A stretch of DNA of 64,000 bases, taken from assembly GCA_033398695.1 (NCBI GenBank), contig CM065819.1:10217501-10281500 (forward strand). The letters run 5' to 3'. Positions within the stretch are counted from its first letter, which is position 1. Each line of letters starts with the position of its first letter. The position numbers and the translations under genes are program-made. The notes below the pieces were generated by a model. It made no database searches. It was not told where the DNA came from and saw only the letters and a list, made by a program, of their open reading frames with translations. The DNA is from Orobanche coerulescens (taxonomy: Eukaryota; Streptophyta; Magnoliopsida; Lamiales; Orobanchaceae). This document shows positions 10,878 to 21,611 of this stretch, piece after piece.

Positions 10878-11663
10878 CGGCGGTAATGCCAATCTGTATG
10901 CCAACTCTCCAACTCTCTCAAGAATTTTGAAAGGTCCGATATATCTAGGACTCAACTTTCCCTTCCTTCTGAAACGAATGATTCCCCGAGTAAGAGAAAC
11001 TTTTAAAAGCACGTGATCTCAAGTACTGAACTCCAATGGGCGACGGCGTACATCTGTGTAATATTTCTGTCAACTCTGGGCGGTCAAAAGCCTTTGATGA
11101 ATCAAGGCTATCTTCTCTCGTGTCTATACAATCAATTCCGGTTCCGTCCCAATGAAGTCCGATGAATCGTCCCATCATAGGGGCGATCTGCATCTCCTCC
11201 CGTATAATGCCTCAAACAGTGCCATCTTAATAGAAGCATGCCAACTATTGTTGTAGGTAAATTCAATCAACGGTAGATGAAATTCCCAATCAGTTGACCA
11301 ATCTAAGGCACAAGCCCTCAGCATGTCTTCCACTGTTTGAATAGTCCTCTCGGATTGTCCATCTGTCTGCAGGTGATAAGCTGTGCTGAAATTCAATTAG
11401 GTCCCCAAGGCTTTGTGAACCGCTTTCCAAAAATGAGACACAAAGCGACCATCTCGGTCAGAAATAATGGTCTTCGGCGTACCATGCAATCGAACTATCT
11501 CTGTAATAAACACTCGTGCCAACTTCTCGGGTCCCCACGTATCTTTAATGCCTAGAAAATGAGCCGATTGGGTTAGACGATCAACTATCACCCAAATCAT
11601 GTTCATTCCTGCCTTGGTTCTCGGCATATTAGTGATAAAGTCCATCGATATGTCCTCCCACTT
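10878..11663 (-). pseudogene. Integrase core of element D, proximal part
   Basis: Frames give MDFITNMPRTKAGMNMIWVI, DRLTQSAHFLGIKDTWGPEK, IISDRDGRFVSHFWKA and [19 protein letters not shown], so all three catalytic acidic residues (D, D, E) remain. KGKLSPRYIGPFKILERVGE and LAYRLALPP complete the C-terminal domain up to the E insertion. A TAA near 11397 splits the core, and a frameshift lies near 11180. Integrase joins element cDNA to host DNA; this copy cannot be made whole. Confidence 0.9.
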
Positions 11664-12743
11664 TCATTCAGGAATCGGGAGTGGCTTCAGCATTCCGGCA
11701 GGTCGTTGATGCTCGATCTTAACCTGCTGATAAGTCAAACATTTCGAAACATAATCCGCTACATATTTCTTCATGTTGCCCCACCAAAAGTTCTGCTTCA
11801 AGTCCTTATACATCTTACTGGTGCCCTGGCAGATAGAATAGGGCGTGTTGTGAGCTTCCTTCATAATCGCCTGCTTCAGAACATCGACATCGGGAACGCA
11901 AAGTCGGTTCTGAAATCTCAAAACTCCATCATCATGAATTATGAATCCGGGGGCCATTCCCTTGATCACTTCATCACGTAACCGAATCATCAGAGGATCA
12001 TCTACTTGCTTAGATTTGATTTCTTCGGTTAACGATGAAGTTATTTCCATCACGCACAGTTGTCCTTGGACTCTTAGCAACCATACTTCAATTCCTTCTC
12101 GAATCATCTCTCGTTGAATGCTGAGCTGGGAGGTCAGAGTCTCCAGTATCTGAATAGAAACAGGCTTACGGCTAAGTGCATCGGCCACTACATTTGCTTT
12201 GCCTGGATAATAAAGAATTTCCAAGTCATAGTCCTTAATAAGTTCCAGCCATCTTCTTTGCCGAATGTTCAACTCTTTCCAACTGAAGATGTATTTGAGA
12301 CTCTTTTGATCCGTAAAGATATGATAGTGAGTCCCGTACAGGTAATGTCTCCAGATTTTCAAAGCAAAAACTACTGCTGCCAGCTCTAAATCATGCGTTG
12401 GGTAATTCACTTCATAAGGTTTCATCTGTGGTGACGCATAAGCGATCACCTTATCATTCTGTATCAATACGCATCTGAGTCCTTGGTTCGAAGCATCACT
12501 GTAAACTATAAATCCTCCAGTTCCCTGTGGGAGTGCTAAAATCAGTGCCGTCGTCAATCTTTTCTTCAATTCATCAAAAATATTCTGGCAGATCTCATTC
12601 CACTCAAACTTTTGAATTTTATGTAGTAGTCGAGTAAGTGGGCGGGTAATTTTGGAAAACCCTTCCACGAATCGACGGTAATACCCAGCAAGTCCTAAGA
12701 AACTCTGGACTTCTTTCACGTTCTTTGGAGGCTTCCAATCCAT
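11664..12743 (-). pseudogene. RT connection, RNase H and integrase zinc region of element D
   Basis: One 359-codon open stretch. It begins in the RT thumb ([37 protein letters not shown]). RNase H spans about residues 80-190 ([39 protein letters not shown]). The integrase zinc region follows ([42 protein letters not shown]). The usual His-His-Cys-Cys set is damaged: IHPG has become ICQG and CLTCQ has become CLTYQ. A stop just after PLPIPE separates it from the core. Confidence 0.92.
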
Positions 12744-13541
12744 AACTGCTTCGATCTTCTGAGGATCTACTCAAACTCCTTCAGCTGATACTACATGGCC
12801 GAGGAACATTACTTACTTTAGCCAAAATTCACACTTAGAAAGTTTTGCGTACAATTATTCATTTCTCAACAGGTTTAACACAATCCGTAAATGTTGTGCA
12901 TGCTCTTCCGGGCTCTTAGAATACATCAGAATGTCATCAATGAACACAACAACAAACTTATCCAAATACTCGATGAACACTCGGTTCATGAATTGCATGA
13001 ATACAGGAGGTGCGTTAGTGAGACCAAACGGCATCACTACAAACTCATACTGTCCGTAGCGAGTTCTGAACGCTGATTTCGGAACATCAGATTCCTTAAT
13101 CCTCAGCTAATGATATCCTATTCTCATATCGATTTTAGAAAACACTGTTGCTCCTTGTAACTGTTCAAACAAATCATCAATCTGTGGCAACAGATACGTG
13201 TTCTTAATCGTCATCTTGTTCAACTCTCGATAGTCAATACACAGTCAAAGCGATCCATCCTTCTTTCGGACAAAAAGAACTGGTGCTCCCCAGGGCGAAA
13301 CTCTTAGCTGAATATATCCTTTGTCCAGTAAGTCCTCTAGTTGCTTTTTCATTTCGTACATCTCAGTAGGTGCCATACGATACGGCGCCTTAGAAATCGG
13401 TGTAGCTCCGGGTTCCAGCTCGATGGTGAATTCTACATCCCGTCGTGGAGGTAGTCTAGGTAACTCGTCAGGAAATACATCCGGAAATTCGTTCACAACA
13501 TGAATGGAAGAAAGTTTCACTATTCCGTCTTCTTTCTTCAT
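12744..13541 (-). pseudogene. Reverse transcriptase of element D
   Basis: Segments in order are [76 protein letters not shown] and [20 protein letters not shown]. The catalytic FIDD aspartates are intact. Stops at about 13242, 13110, 12853 and 12770 break the frame. Together with the protease to the right this would be one gag-pol reading frame in an active relative. Confidence 0.9.
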
Positions 13542-13550
13542 TGCATATCA

Positions 13551-14105
13551 CTAGTATCCGGTACAGCCATGTTTCAACAATTTGACAGCTTTCATCGCCT
13601 TGATCATCTTTCCTGAGCTTTCTAGTTTCCATCCGTCAAACAGTATTTCAGAACCATCGTTAGCGATCAGCGAGATATTCTTCTTTTGGTAGTTTACAAT
13701 AGCTCCATATCGATTAAGCCAATCATCTCCGAGTATCAGGTCGTCTCCTTGCATTTCTTTCCCAATCAGATTTGAGAGCCCCTCTATGCCTCCAAATGAT
13801 ACAGGGAAATCTCTAGTTTCTAAGTTTCCGACAATCCTCTCCCCACTCGGTCTTCCCACGACATAAGGCTCACAATTATGAAAACCAGAAATATTCATAT
13901 GATTTACACAAGACAAGGATATAAAAGAATGCGTAGCTCCTGTATCGAATAAAACGCTAACTGGCTGGGAAAGGATCTCGAATAGACGATGCGACAAAGC
14001 AGATCCCGACTGCCGTCTGTTCTCCTCATCTCGTACAGACGTGGGGGAATAGATCTGGCACTCGATGTTCCTTTTCGGTCCCACTGTCCTCTGCCTCGTC
14101 CGCAA
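13551..14105 (-). pseudogene. Aspartic protease of element D
   Basis: Active site [19 protein letters not shown], then GDDLILGDDWLNRYGAIVNY and SGKMIKAMKAVKLLKHGC. This is a gypsy retropepsin that processes the polyprotein. The D-T-G triad is intact. A stop follows GCTGY, just before RT. Confidence 0.88.
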
Positions 14106-15262
14106 CCAAAATTCTGAGGCATCTGAATACTTTGCTGCGTCTATTGGATACTAGCTTCCTTCTGAACTGGATGTGGTGTACGGACTCTAAAAGACTTTTC
14201 AGCCTCTTCACAGAACACCGCACGATGTCCTTCTCGACCATAATCAAAACAAGTCACAGCAGGTAAGGGACAATTCCGTCGGTAGTGTCCTGTCTGGGCA
14301 CGGTTAAAGCACTTCCTGGTGACATCCGTCGTGGTTGATGGTGCTCCGAAGTTCTTTCCGCTCTTTGATGGGTGCGGAGGTTTCTTGAAAGAATGAAAGG
14401 ATGACTAGTCCTTGCGGGGCCCACTACTCTTGTGCTCTGTGAAACTACCGGAGACTTTCTGTTTCTTGGACTCTGCAAACTTTTCCATTGCTACTTCCTT
14501 GATTTCATACGCCAATGCTTTATCCTGATATTGACGGAGAGTGGTACATTCAAAACCGGACATGTGCCTTTGGATTTTTGGTTTCATTCTCATATCAAAA
14601 TGGATCATCATTTCTGCATCTGTTCTGACCAGATGTCGAACAAATGCCAGCTGCTGGTTAAACATCTTAATCGCCTGAGATACTGGCACATCCGAAGGCT
14701 GAGCGGAGAAAAACTCCCGAACTTTGGCTTCCCTCATAGTACGAGGGCAGTACTGAGCTTCCATCATCAATTTAAACTCTGTCCAGTCTGCATCATGATC
14801 TACAGGCCGGATAGCTTCCCACCACTCGGATGCTTCCCCTATCAGAAAGTACTGAGCAATAGAGGCTCTCTAGTCGTCAGGGCAATTAATCCCGGCAAAA
14901 ATTTTCTCTAGTTCCTTCAACCAATGATCCCAGGTGGGAGTCTCATAAATACCGTCGAATTTAGGTGGTTGTATCTTCGCCACCTCTTGCAGCCATCGGT
15001 CGCCTCGATTTCCCATGTCTGGGATACCTTGCTATCGATCTCCCTATTGTAATCCCACCGCCACCTGCATCCAGTCCACAACGTGGGCAAACTGAGTCAT
15101 CTGGTTCACCACCTGACGAAGGATTTCGGGCACAGCAGGTTCCGGTTCATTATTAATAGATCTCTGTGGCTCGCCTGAGCTGTGGCTGGCCTGATTAGAA
15201 GGCGAAGCTTCTCTTTCAGCAGTCCTTCTTCCGCGTCCGCGTCCACGTCCACCTCTCAACAT
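14106..15262 (-). pseudogene. Gag of element D
   Basis: The likely start is the methionine of MLRGGRGRGRGRR at 15260-15262, the arginine-glycine-rich N-terminus of this gag group. KFDGIYETPTWDHWLKELEK, the SEWWEAIRP segment, MMEAQYCPRTMREAKVREFF and LRQYQDKALAYEIKEVAMEK follow. Both zinc knuckles have lost their second cysteine (CFNRAQTGHYRRNC, CFDYGREGHRAVFC). Stops split gag at about 15043, 14870, 14403 and 14140. Gag forms the virus-like particle; this copy could not. Confidence 0.87.
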
Positions 15263-15480
15263 ACTGTAAGCATAAATACTCAATATACAGGGAACAATAT
15301 CGTTCAAATGTTCAAGTATAAAGAGATACAACATGTAAAGGACGAGGTAGAGTTTAGGAACTTACAACCACCGTTCGCACGAAGACGTAGGCAATACAGT
15401 GATGTTATTTACGGCCGGTTACCTCAAAAGACATATATGACCCCTATTTTAACCCAATGGCCAAGATATCCATAATCTTT

Positions 15481-15491
15481 GTCTGATACCA
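15481..15491 (-). other. Primer binding site of element D
   Basis: The complement reads TGGTATCAGAC, matching the initiator tRNA-Met site TGGTATCAGAGC, five bases inside the 5' LTR edge. It fixes the minus orientation of D. Confidence 0.85.
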
Positions 15492-15496
15492 TATTC

Positions 15497-16062
15497 TGTA
15501 ACACCCCCGATATATTCAGGAATATTACAGCACCGTAAATCCTTTACATAAGGATTTACAAGGCTGAAGAAATGAAAAGACAATAACAGATACCATCGTA
15601 TGAAAGTAACTGAAATAAAATACAAACAGTTCTGACTAATACTAAAAATACAGATGTCCAAAGGAAGAGTATTAATACATCACCAAAACCAAATCATCAC
15701 AAACGACGACGTACTCGAGTATTTATTAAAACGGTACAAACAACAAACAAATAAACCCGGCCGGAACATCACTCTGCACCCTCGTCGTCATGCAGCTCCA
15801 GTGGTTGTTTCCCTGCTCTCCTGGATCCTGAACATTAACAAATATTCACCCCCGAAGGGGTTAGCACAATGATTCTAGTACAAGTACCACAACATATTAT
15901 TCAACATCTCACGAAGAATAATAATAACATAAATGACAAATTACCAATGAGTCTTCTCCTGCGAGAAACTCAATAATAACATACACACATGATAATCACA
16001 ATTCCGAATAATACAGGGTTCAAATACATATGAAATACTCAATAATAAATCCGGATATTACG
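15497..16062 (-). repeat. 5' LTR of element D
   Basis: 566 bases, tgtaacaccccc to ggatattacg; the terminal a of the sister LTR is g here. The 3'-flanking caggg at 16063-16067 matches the left flank at 5136-5140. Confidence 0.95.
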
Positions 16063-16576
16063 CAGGGTGACCGAGTCGGTCATGCCATAGTTGGTATGCT
16101 TCGGAATCACAAAGTTCGTGACTCACATCGTAGGATTCAATATCCCTTATTATAATCTGGTATAAACCACTACTTAGACTCATAAGTTTCTCGAGAACGC
16201 GGCATCTTCCGCATTCTTCCAGAGTAACACACAAAAATTCTGTCCCATTCTTACAATGTGTATCAAGGTGATAACCGTTGGCACGGATGTCCCTAAAACT
16301 TAGCAAGGTTTGGTTTGCTCTTGGGATATAGAGAGCATTTGTGACATTAATATGCGTACCATTAGGTAGCAAGAAATGAGCAGGTCCCCTCCCTTGAATT
16401 ACTTGGGAGGAATCAATCATTATTGTCACTGAGGATATATATGGCACAATATCCTTAAATAATTGCCTATTCCGAAGAATAGTGTGGGTTGTTCCACTAT
16501 CAGCAAGGCACTCAATTTCGCCATGAGACATCTGCAATAAGACATGAAACTTGATTAGTCTCGTGATGAAAGACAT
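16063..16576 (-). pseudogene. Copia aspartic protease and GAG-pre-integrase start
   Basis: The frame shows the retropepsin site CLADSGTTHTILRNRQLF, then QGRGPAHFLLPNGTHINV, YIPRANQTLLSFRDIRANGY, HLDTHCKNGTEF and SEAYQLWHDRLGHP, a near-complete copia protease plus the first half of the GAG-pre-integrase domain. It ends at the gypsy insertion point; the rest is at 5140. No stop interrupts this stretch. It resembles the TNT1-94-like group. Confidence 0.9.
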
Positions 16577-17373
16577 AGCGAAAACTCATTAACTTCGAGT
16601 TTGGGGAAATTCGACCAAGTTGGTTAGGATCAAAGTTAGCACAATCGCTAGAAATAATTTCCACGTAGATTGACCTTTTTTTACTAAAACAGAAATAACT
16701 TCTTTGTTAAGAAGGCTATGGACGAATGGTCAGTTGTTCTAGAAACTAGACTTCCGTATCCTTCTGTCCATAGATCGTGCATTTTATGTATCATTAAACT
16801 CAGATCTCAGTGCTCGTTTGAAGTTGCTATTTCGGTATTTCCCTATTGTTGAGTGATAGCGCAAGGTTGAAGCCTTTTTCAAAGGCATTATTGTTGATAC
16901 AATACTATGGCAATATGGCCACATGAGCGTTTAAACACTTAAAAACGCATCAGGGTGTTCGAATTATATCTTGACTAATGATCCTTTCGGTAACTCCAAC
17001 TTGGTAGACTTGCAGAGAAAGTAGGAATGTTGGTACAGCTAAGGCTGTTTAAAAACCACTGATTCCGTTTGAAGTTTCAAAGCATAAACAAATACCAAGG
17101 AGGATGCGCCTAGTCTTGATCAAAAATTTTCATGAAATCCACCAATGTATCAAATTAACCAAGCAATTCATTACTGAGCAATTGTTTTGTGATAAACCAA
17201 ACATGCTTTCGAAGAGAAAAATAAAATTCGTTTTTGCACAATCACAGCAATTAAAAGAATTTTATTCATCATGGCCAACTTTATTACATTCATAGAAAAT
17301 CCAAAGTAGTTCTTGATAACTAGAAACAAGATAAAACATAACCAAAGCATACAACTAGTCAAACTACAATGAT
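16577..17373. other. Non-coding stretch between copia gag and protease
   Basis: About 800 bases with no recognisable coding sequence on either strand. In related copia elements gag and protease are joined by a shorter linker, so this may be a decayed linker with inserted DNA, or an intron. No terminal repeats or duplication were found to identify an insertion. Confidence 0.4.
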
Positions 17374-18436
17374 CTAGTCAAAGTCAGCAACATTCATATG
17401 TTGGTCTTTTTCCGCAATGGTGAGAAGAGGGATCTCAGTATGGTTCACCTCCGTATTCTCATTATCTTCCTCCATGTAGTTTGACTCTTGAGTCACGTAC
17501 TGTTTATAGTACTTGTAGTAAGCTTGGATGTTCTTTGGCGCCTTGCAGTTGCGGTAAGTATGCTTCTTTGATACGCAAGTATAGCAATTCCGGCCTTCCT
17601 TTGGAGTGGTTCCAATCCCGGCGGCAGGAGGCGATCCATGTGGTTGGGTTCCACTAGGTCCCGCGGCCGAGCCACCTTGCCTCTTCCACACATTGGAACG
17701 ACGACCTCGTCTTTTCCCTCGCTTGCTCGAGTCACGCACCCGTAGTGCTTGCAAAAACTGAGTAGCGTTGCCTTTTCTATTTTGTCATGGTGCCTTCCTG
17801 TGGGTAGCCTGATTCACTTCCGGAATCGGCTTCGTACTAGCTGGGCGGGCATTGCTATTGAGAATAATCTCATGTTTCCTTTCTTTTTTCGCGAGGTGGG
17901 AGATAAGGTCACTAAAATTTTTAATTCTCCCTTCCTCATAGGCAACGCGCAGCTGATGAGCAATCACGCTTGCTCCCACGGGAAACGTGTTAAGAGTCTT
18001 CTCGATCAAATCTTGATCAGACTTCTTGACACCACAAAAACCAAGATCAGCGCGAAGATCGAGGGTGGCTTAGTTATAGGCCTCTACATTCGCATAATCC
18101 AAAAATCGGATTTGTTGCTCCCACTGAAGTTGCAATTCGGGGAAGCGCTGATCATGCACATTAATAAATCGTTGTTCGAGTGTGTCCCATAGTTCTTTGG
18201 GGGTTTGCAAATTCATGTAACACTTTTTCAACAACGGATGTATATGTCTATGCAAGTACATCGGTGCATTAGCCTTGGTTTCCTCGCTCGGTTCTTGAGC
18301 GGTAGGCTCGTTAGAGGGAAAGACGGTGGTGGTCAATCTCTTACCGAAGAACGCCAAGCGAACGTCTGAGACCCACCTATGGTACTCCTTACCAGCATGG
18401 TCAAGGATGTCGAACTCCGGATGAACATTGGAGCTT
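17374..18436 (-). pseudogene. Copia gag with CCHC knuckle
   Basis: Reading from 18436: NVHPEFDILDHAGKEYHRWV, SDVRLAFFGKRLTTTVFPSN, LHRHIHPLLKKCYMNLQTPK, ELWDTLEQRFINVHDQRFPE (UBN2-type gag core), then EKTLNTFPVGASVIAHQLRV. A zinc knuckle CYTCVSKKHTYRNC follows near 17560, then an acidic tail EEDNENTEVNHTEI. A TAA near 18070 and a frame change near 17770 break it. The expected ATG is missing: the codons before SSNVHP are a stop and isoleucine-like sequence. Confidence 0.85.
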
Positions 18437-19412
18437 TATGCAATCTACAAGATATAAACAAGAGGAAGTTAGTCTTGTTGGATTTTTTGTGACAATGTAA
18501 ACGGTCACAATCGATGCTTTTAAAAGCGTGTAGCATAGCCGTTACTCGATGTACTTCCCTTAATTGTTGTTTAGTAAAGTCGACAAAAAAAAACGGCGAT
18601 ATCAGATCGCACTTAGATACATGGTGTATGCAACAACCACAAGTATCGACTTTCAACAATTCCGTGACTCCCCCAAGATCGTCACACAGTTTTCTTCGAC
18701 ACGCAGAGATACCGACTTCTCTTGCGGTCTCATCCACCTAAAAGTAGTGTGGGAGATAAAGAACCCAATAACCCATGTCCCCAAAAGAAAAATTCCCCAA
18801 AAGGAGAGAATTGAATAGGGACAAGTCAGATAATTACCTCGATTATAAAATTAGGCACGTGATATGGATGAATTTATGGTGTGCTTCGATCTACCGGTTG
18901 GTACTCGATGCGACGACGTGAAACCGGGGGCGCAATTTTGGCGGCTTCCGAAAATAAGTTGATGTTCGGGTTTTGGTCCGAGGTTCTGAACCGGGTCGGA
19001 CTTGGCTGGGCTAGAGCTGGCCGGCGCCGGTGGCGGTGGTTAGCGGCGGTCGGCGGCGGTCCGACAGTGGTGGCTGGACTGGATCGGCGATGATGGTCCG
19101 GCTGGACTGAATCAGCGGCGGCTTTCCGGATGGACTGGATGGGCGGCAATGGTTGGCAGCGATGTTCTGGCTAGACTGAATCGGCGGTGGCTTTCCGGCT
19201 GGACTGGATTTGCGGCGGCATTCCTACGGCAGCGGTGGTCCGGCGACGGCGGTGGTCCGGCAGCGGCGGTGCTTGCGGTACTGGGCGGCGGTGCTTGCGG
19301 TCTTTGGCGTCGGCCCCAGGCGGCAGCGGCTGCGTCTTTGGCGCGGCATCAAGCGAGGCGCTGGGCAAACGCGGCGGTGGTGCAGGGCCAGTTTTTTATT
19401 ATTTTTTTCTTT
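18437..19412 (-). other. Copia 5' leader, including a GC-rich degenerate repeat tract
   Basis: This lies between the primer site and gag. At 18880-19380 the sequence is very GC-rich with imperfect repeats of a ggctggactgga / cggcggtggc / tttccgg theme spaced about 50-70 bases apart. Open frames on both strands here are proline/arginine- or glycine-rich by composition and carry no domain. The rest (18437-18880) shows nothing recognisable. Confidence 0.55.
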
Positions 19413-19433
19413 TCGAGCTACGTGCTGATAACG
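19413..19433 (-). other. Probable copia primer site
   Basis: The complement starts cgttatcagcacgtagctc directly after the LTR end ctgtaaca. ATCAGCACG-type primer regions occur in some plant copia elements; assignment to a tRNA is uncertain. Confidence 0.45.
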
Positions 19434-19541
19434 TGTTACAGGAGAAAGTAAAAGACAGCAAATCAATTGTATAGATAACAATGAATAGAAGAGTCTTTAT
19501 ATAGGCATTACAATGAGAGTTCTTCCATACATAGCATTCCT
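19434..19541 (-). repeat. Copia 5' LTR remnant with TATA box
   Basis: In element direction it ends ...ctcctgtaaca. About 60-70 bases before that end lies gcctatataaagac (complement of 19492-19506), a good TATA box. The LTR start is unclear; RPL18-derived sequence begins at about 19542, leaving only about 108 bases, so the LTR is short or truncated. Confidence 0.6.
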
Positions 19542-20317
19542 AGTTCCCCTAAATCTAATGATATTTACCTCAAACTTCTCGTCAAATTGTACCGATTTTT
19601 GGTGAGGAGAACCGGAAGCAGGTTTAATGCGGTGATTCTGAAGAGGTTGTTCATGAGTAGGGTTAATAGGCCCCCACTATCTCTCTCACGCCTTATCCCT
19701 CTCATGAATGGAAGGAGAACCAAATTGTTGTGCTAGTTGGGACTATTACTCCTGATATTCGGGTTCAAGAATAAGACCCTCCTATGAAGGTCACTGCTCT
19801 GAGATTCACTGAGACGGCTAGGGCTAGAATTGAGAAGGCTGGAGGAGAGTGTTTGACTTTTGATCAGCTTTCTCTTAGGACTCCGCTTGGGCAGAATACG
19901 GTTCTCTTGAGAGGTTCAAGGAAGGCTCGTGAAGCTGTGAGGCATTTTGGTCCTGCTCCTGGTGTTCCACACAGCCACACCAAACCTTATGTGCGGTCCA
20001 AAGGAAGAAAGTTTGAGAAGGCTAAAGGAAAAAAAAATAAAAAATAAATAAAAAAAAGAAAAATAAAAAAAAAAGGAAAAAGAAATAGCAAGGGCTTCAG
20101 GGTTTGAGCTATTTTTGTTCTTTTTTTATTTCCTTATGAAGTATTTTTGCAATTTCTATGTTTTGTCGGATACTATTATGAGATATTTGTATCTCTCTAG
20201 TAAGACTTGTGCTATCCTTGTTTCAACCCAATTAAACTGTAGTTCTCGTTTATTTCCCGGACCATGAAAAGATCGTTGGATGAATTTTGGTCACAAATGT
20301 TTCGACAAAAAAAAAAA
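19542..20317 (+). pseudogene. RPL18: Processed pseudogene of 60S ribosomal protein L18 (eL18)
   Basis: Conceptual translation from 19542 follows plant L18 from about residue 30: [49 protein letters not shown], then after a frameshift near 19707 [15 protein letters not shown], a TAA at about 19771, then [20 protein letters not shown] to [19 protein letters not shown]. An A-rich expansion of about 55 bases (20030-20085) splits KGK from RNSKGFRV and the natural stop. A 3'-UTR-like segment ends in an 11-base A run at 20307-20317. Missing 5' part, no introns visible and the poly(A) tail indicate a retrocopy. L18 is a large-subunit protein; this copy makes none. The longest intact frame (19784-20047) covers only the C-terminal half. 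Confidence 0.93.
20027..20085 (+). repeat. A-rich expansion inside the RPL18 retrocopy
   Basis: A run of A tracts with isolated t and g sits where the parent gene would read ggaaaaagaaatagc. The sequence on either side rejoins in frame if the tract is removed, so it grew after retroposition, most simply by slippage. Confidence 0.8.
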
Positions 20318-21611
20318 TAAGACATCTAACAGGATCCTACTACCTATGAAAGGGTCTAGAACCTTCCATATCTCTATCCCCCTACAACCAGTATTAGGTA
20401 AGACACCAATAAGAAAAGGATATCCCGGAACAAAGTTAACTATATCTTTTGCATTTTAGCAATATAATTAGTTTTTATCTAGTGACACTATTTGTAAGTA
20501 AATTTTACAATATAACTAATTTTATTAATTACATTTTACCTAATTGAATGTAATCTACACATATACAATTGTCTAGTTGATTTGAAACACCACATTAACT
20601 CTCTTTCCTATGTGTCTCTTAATCTTGGATTCCAATTTATCTAAATCTTGAATCACACCTTAATTTAAAATGGTACTTTGCTGATGGATAACCTAAATAA
20701 ATAAAATTTAGTGTCTTGAGTCCCACATTTATTTAAAATAGAACTTCACAAATAGAGAACTTAAATAAATACTTAGAACTAAATGTGTCTTTTTCAATCC
20801 ATAATTATTTCACACATAAGTTTAAGAATTTTATTTCTGTTGTGATTAATTTGGCCAATTATTAAATTGGATTAATAAATAGTTTTTAATAAAAACTTAA
20901 TTTGATCAATTATTAAATTTATCGTAATTCTATTTATCTAAAATTTGAATTTCAGAATTGTTTTATTTAGTAGTTTTAATTTAATTGAATATTTTAGTTT
21001 GACCAATAATTATAATATCATTTATTAAGTTAGCTAAATAAATTACTTTATTTTTATTGGGGAACCTGAATTGGCCAATTATCGAATTTGCTTTAATCGT
21101 ATTTATCTAACATTTTGAATACCACATCGATCTTAAATGAGGTTCTGCCGATTGGGGACCTAAACAAATATTTTAAATGAAGAGTCCATTACAACTTGGT
21201 ACAAAGTAGGAGCAAATATTACAACTAGATACAATCTTTTCTGATGCATTACTACTAGATACAAAGTTGTATTTGGTAAGAACATTTTACCTTTTTGCAC
21301 CTTTTTGTTATGTTCATTTAAAAATTGAAATTTGAATTTATTCATTTGAAATTTGAATTTTACATATCTACAATAAAAAACTTACAGATTTAAAATTGAC
21401 AAAAAACTTTCTTTGTTCTCCGACTTCATCTTCCATCTTCTTCGTTGTCCTTCATTTTCATCTTCAAATTTGAATTTTAAAAATCTGTTGCAGACCTTCA
21501 TCTTCTTTGTTGCAGACTTTTATCTTCTTCGTCTTCCATCTTCCGATATACACCAGTGCATGCACATGTTATAAAAAGTATACACCCGTGCATGCACCTG
21601 TGCATAGTTTT
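20318..21611. other. AT-rich non-coding stretch
   Basis: No gene or transposon protein seen. Imperfect internal repeats occur: a tggccaattattaaattgga theme near 20850-21080, a (ac)tac-ac-(ta)gatacaa theme at 21190-21265, and two copies of a gtgcatgcac motif at 21555-21600 (GTGCATGCAC is a perfect palindrome). The right border is the gypsy fragment at 21612. Confidence 0.5.

Larger units (their letters stand above)
5141..16062 (-). mobile_element. Ty3/gypsy chromovirus D (Tekay-like), inserted in copia element C
   Basis: Two direct LTRs of about 565 bases (5141-5705 and 15497-16062) flank gag, protease, RT, RNase H, integrase and a chromodomain, all minus strand. A 5-base duplication caggg occurs at 5136-5140 and 16063-16067. 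By eye the LTRs differ at about 23 sites (roughly 96% identity). A tRNA-Met-type primer site lies inside the right LTR and a weak polypurine tract beside the left LTR. Element E (6023-10877) interrupts the integrase C-terminus. Many stops and two defective zinc knuckles make D non-functional. Confidence 0.95.
3731..19541 (-). mobile_element. Ty1/copia element C, split by gypsy element D
   Basis: Two pieces, 3731-5140 and 16063-19541, form one minus-strand copia element once the insert 5141-16062 is removed. The right piece ends in LWHDRLGHP and the left resumes with GRDMMVRILKNSH, the continuous GAG-pre-integrase motif. Order on the minus strand is 5' LTR remnant, primer site, GC-rich leader, gag, protease, GAG-pre-integrase, integrase. 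RT, RNase H and the 3' LTR are absent because the element is cut at 3731. The protein sequence resembles TNT1-94-like plant copia elements. It is dead through truncation, stops and a lost integrase aspartate. Confidence 0.85.

Noticed and set aside
18881..19093. Glycine/tryptophan-rich ORFs in the GC-rich tract as genes
   Set aside because: Open on both strands through composition alone; no domain and repeat-derived.
19784..20047. Functional ribosomal protein L18 gene
   Set aside because: Upstream frameshift, in-frame stop, missing N-terminus and A-rich insertion before the C-terminus; only half the protein is open.
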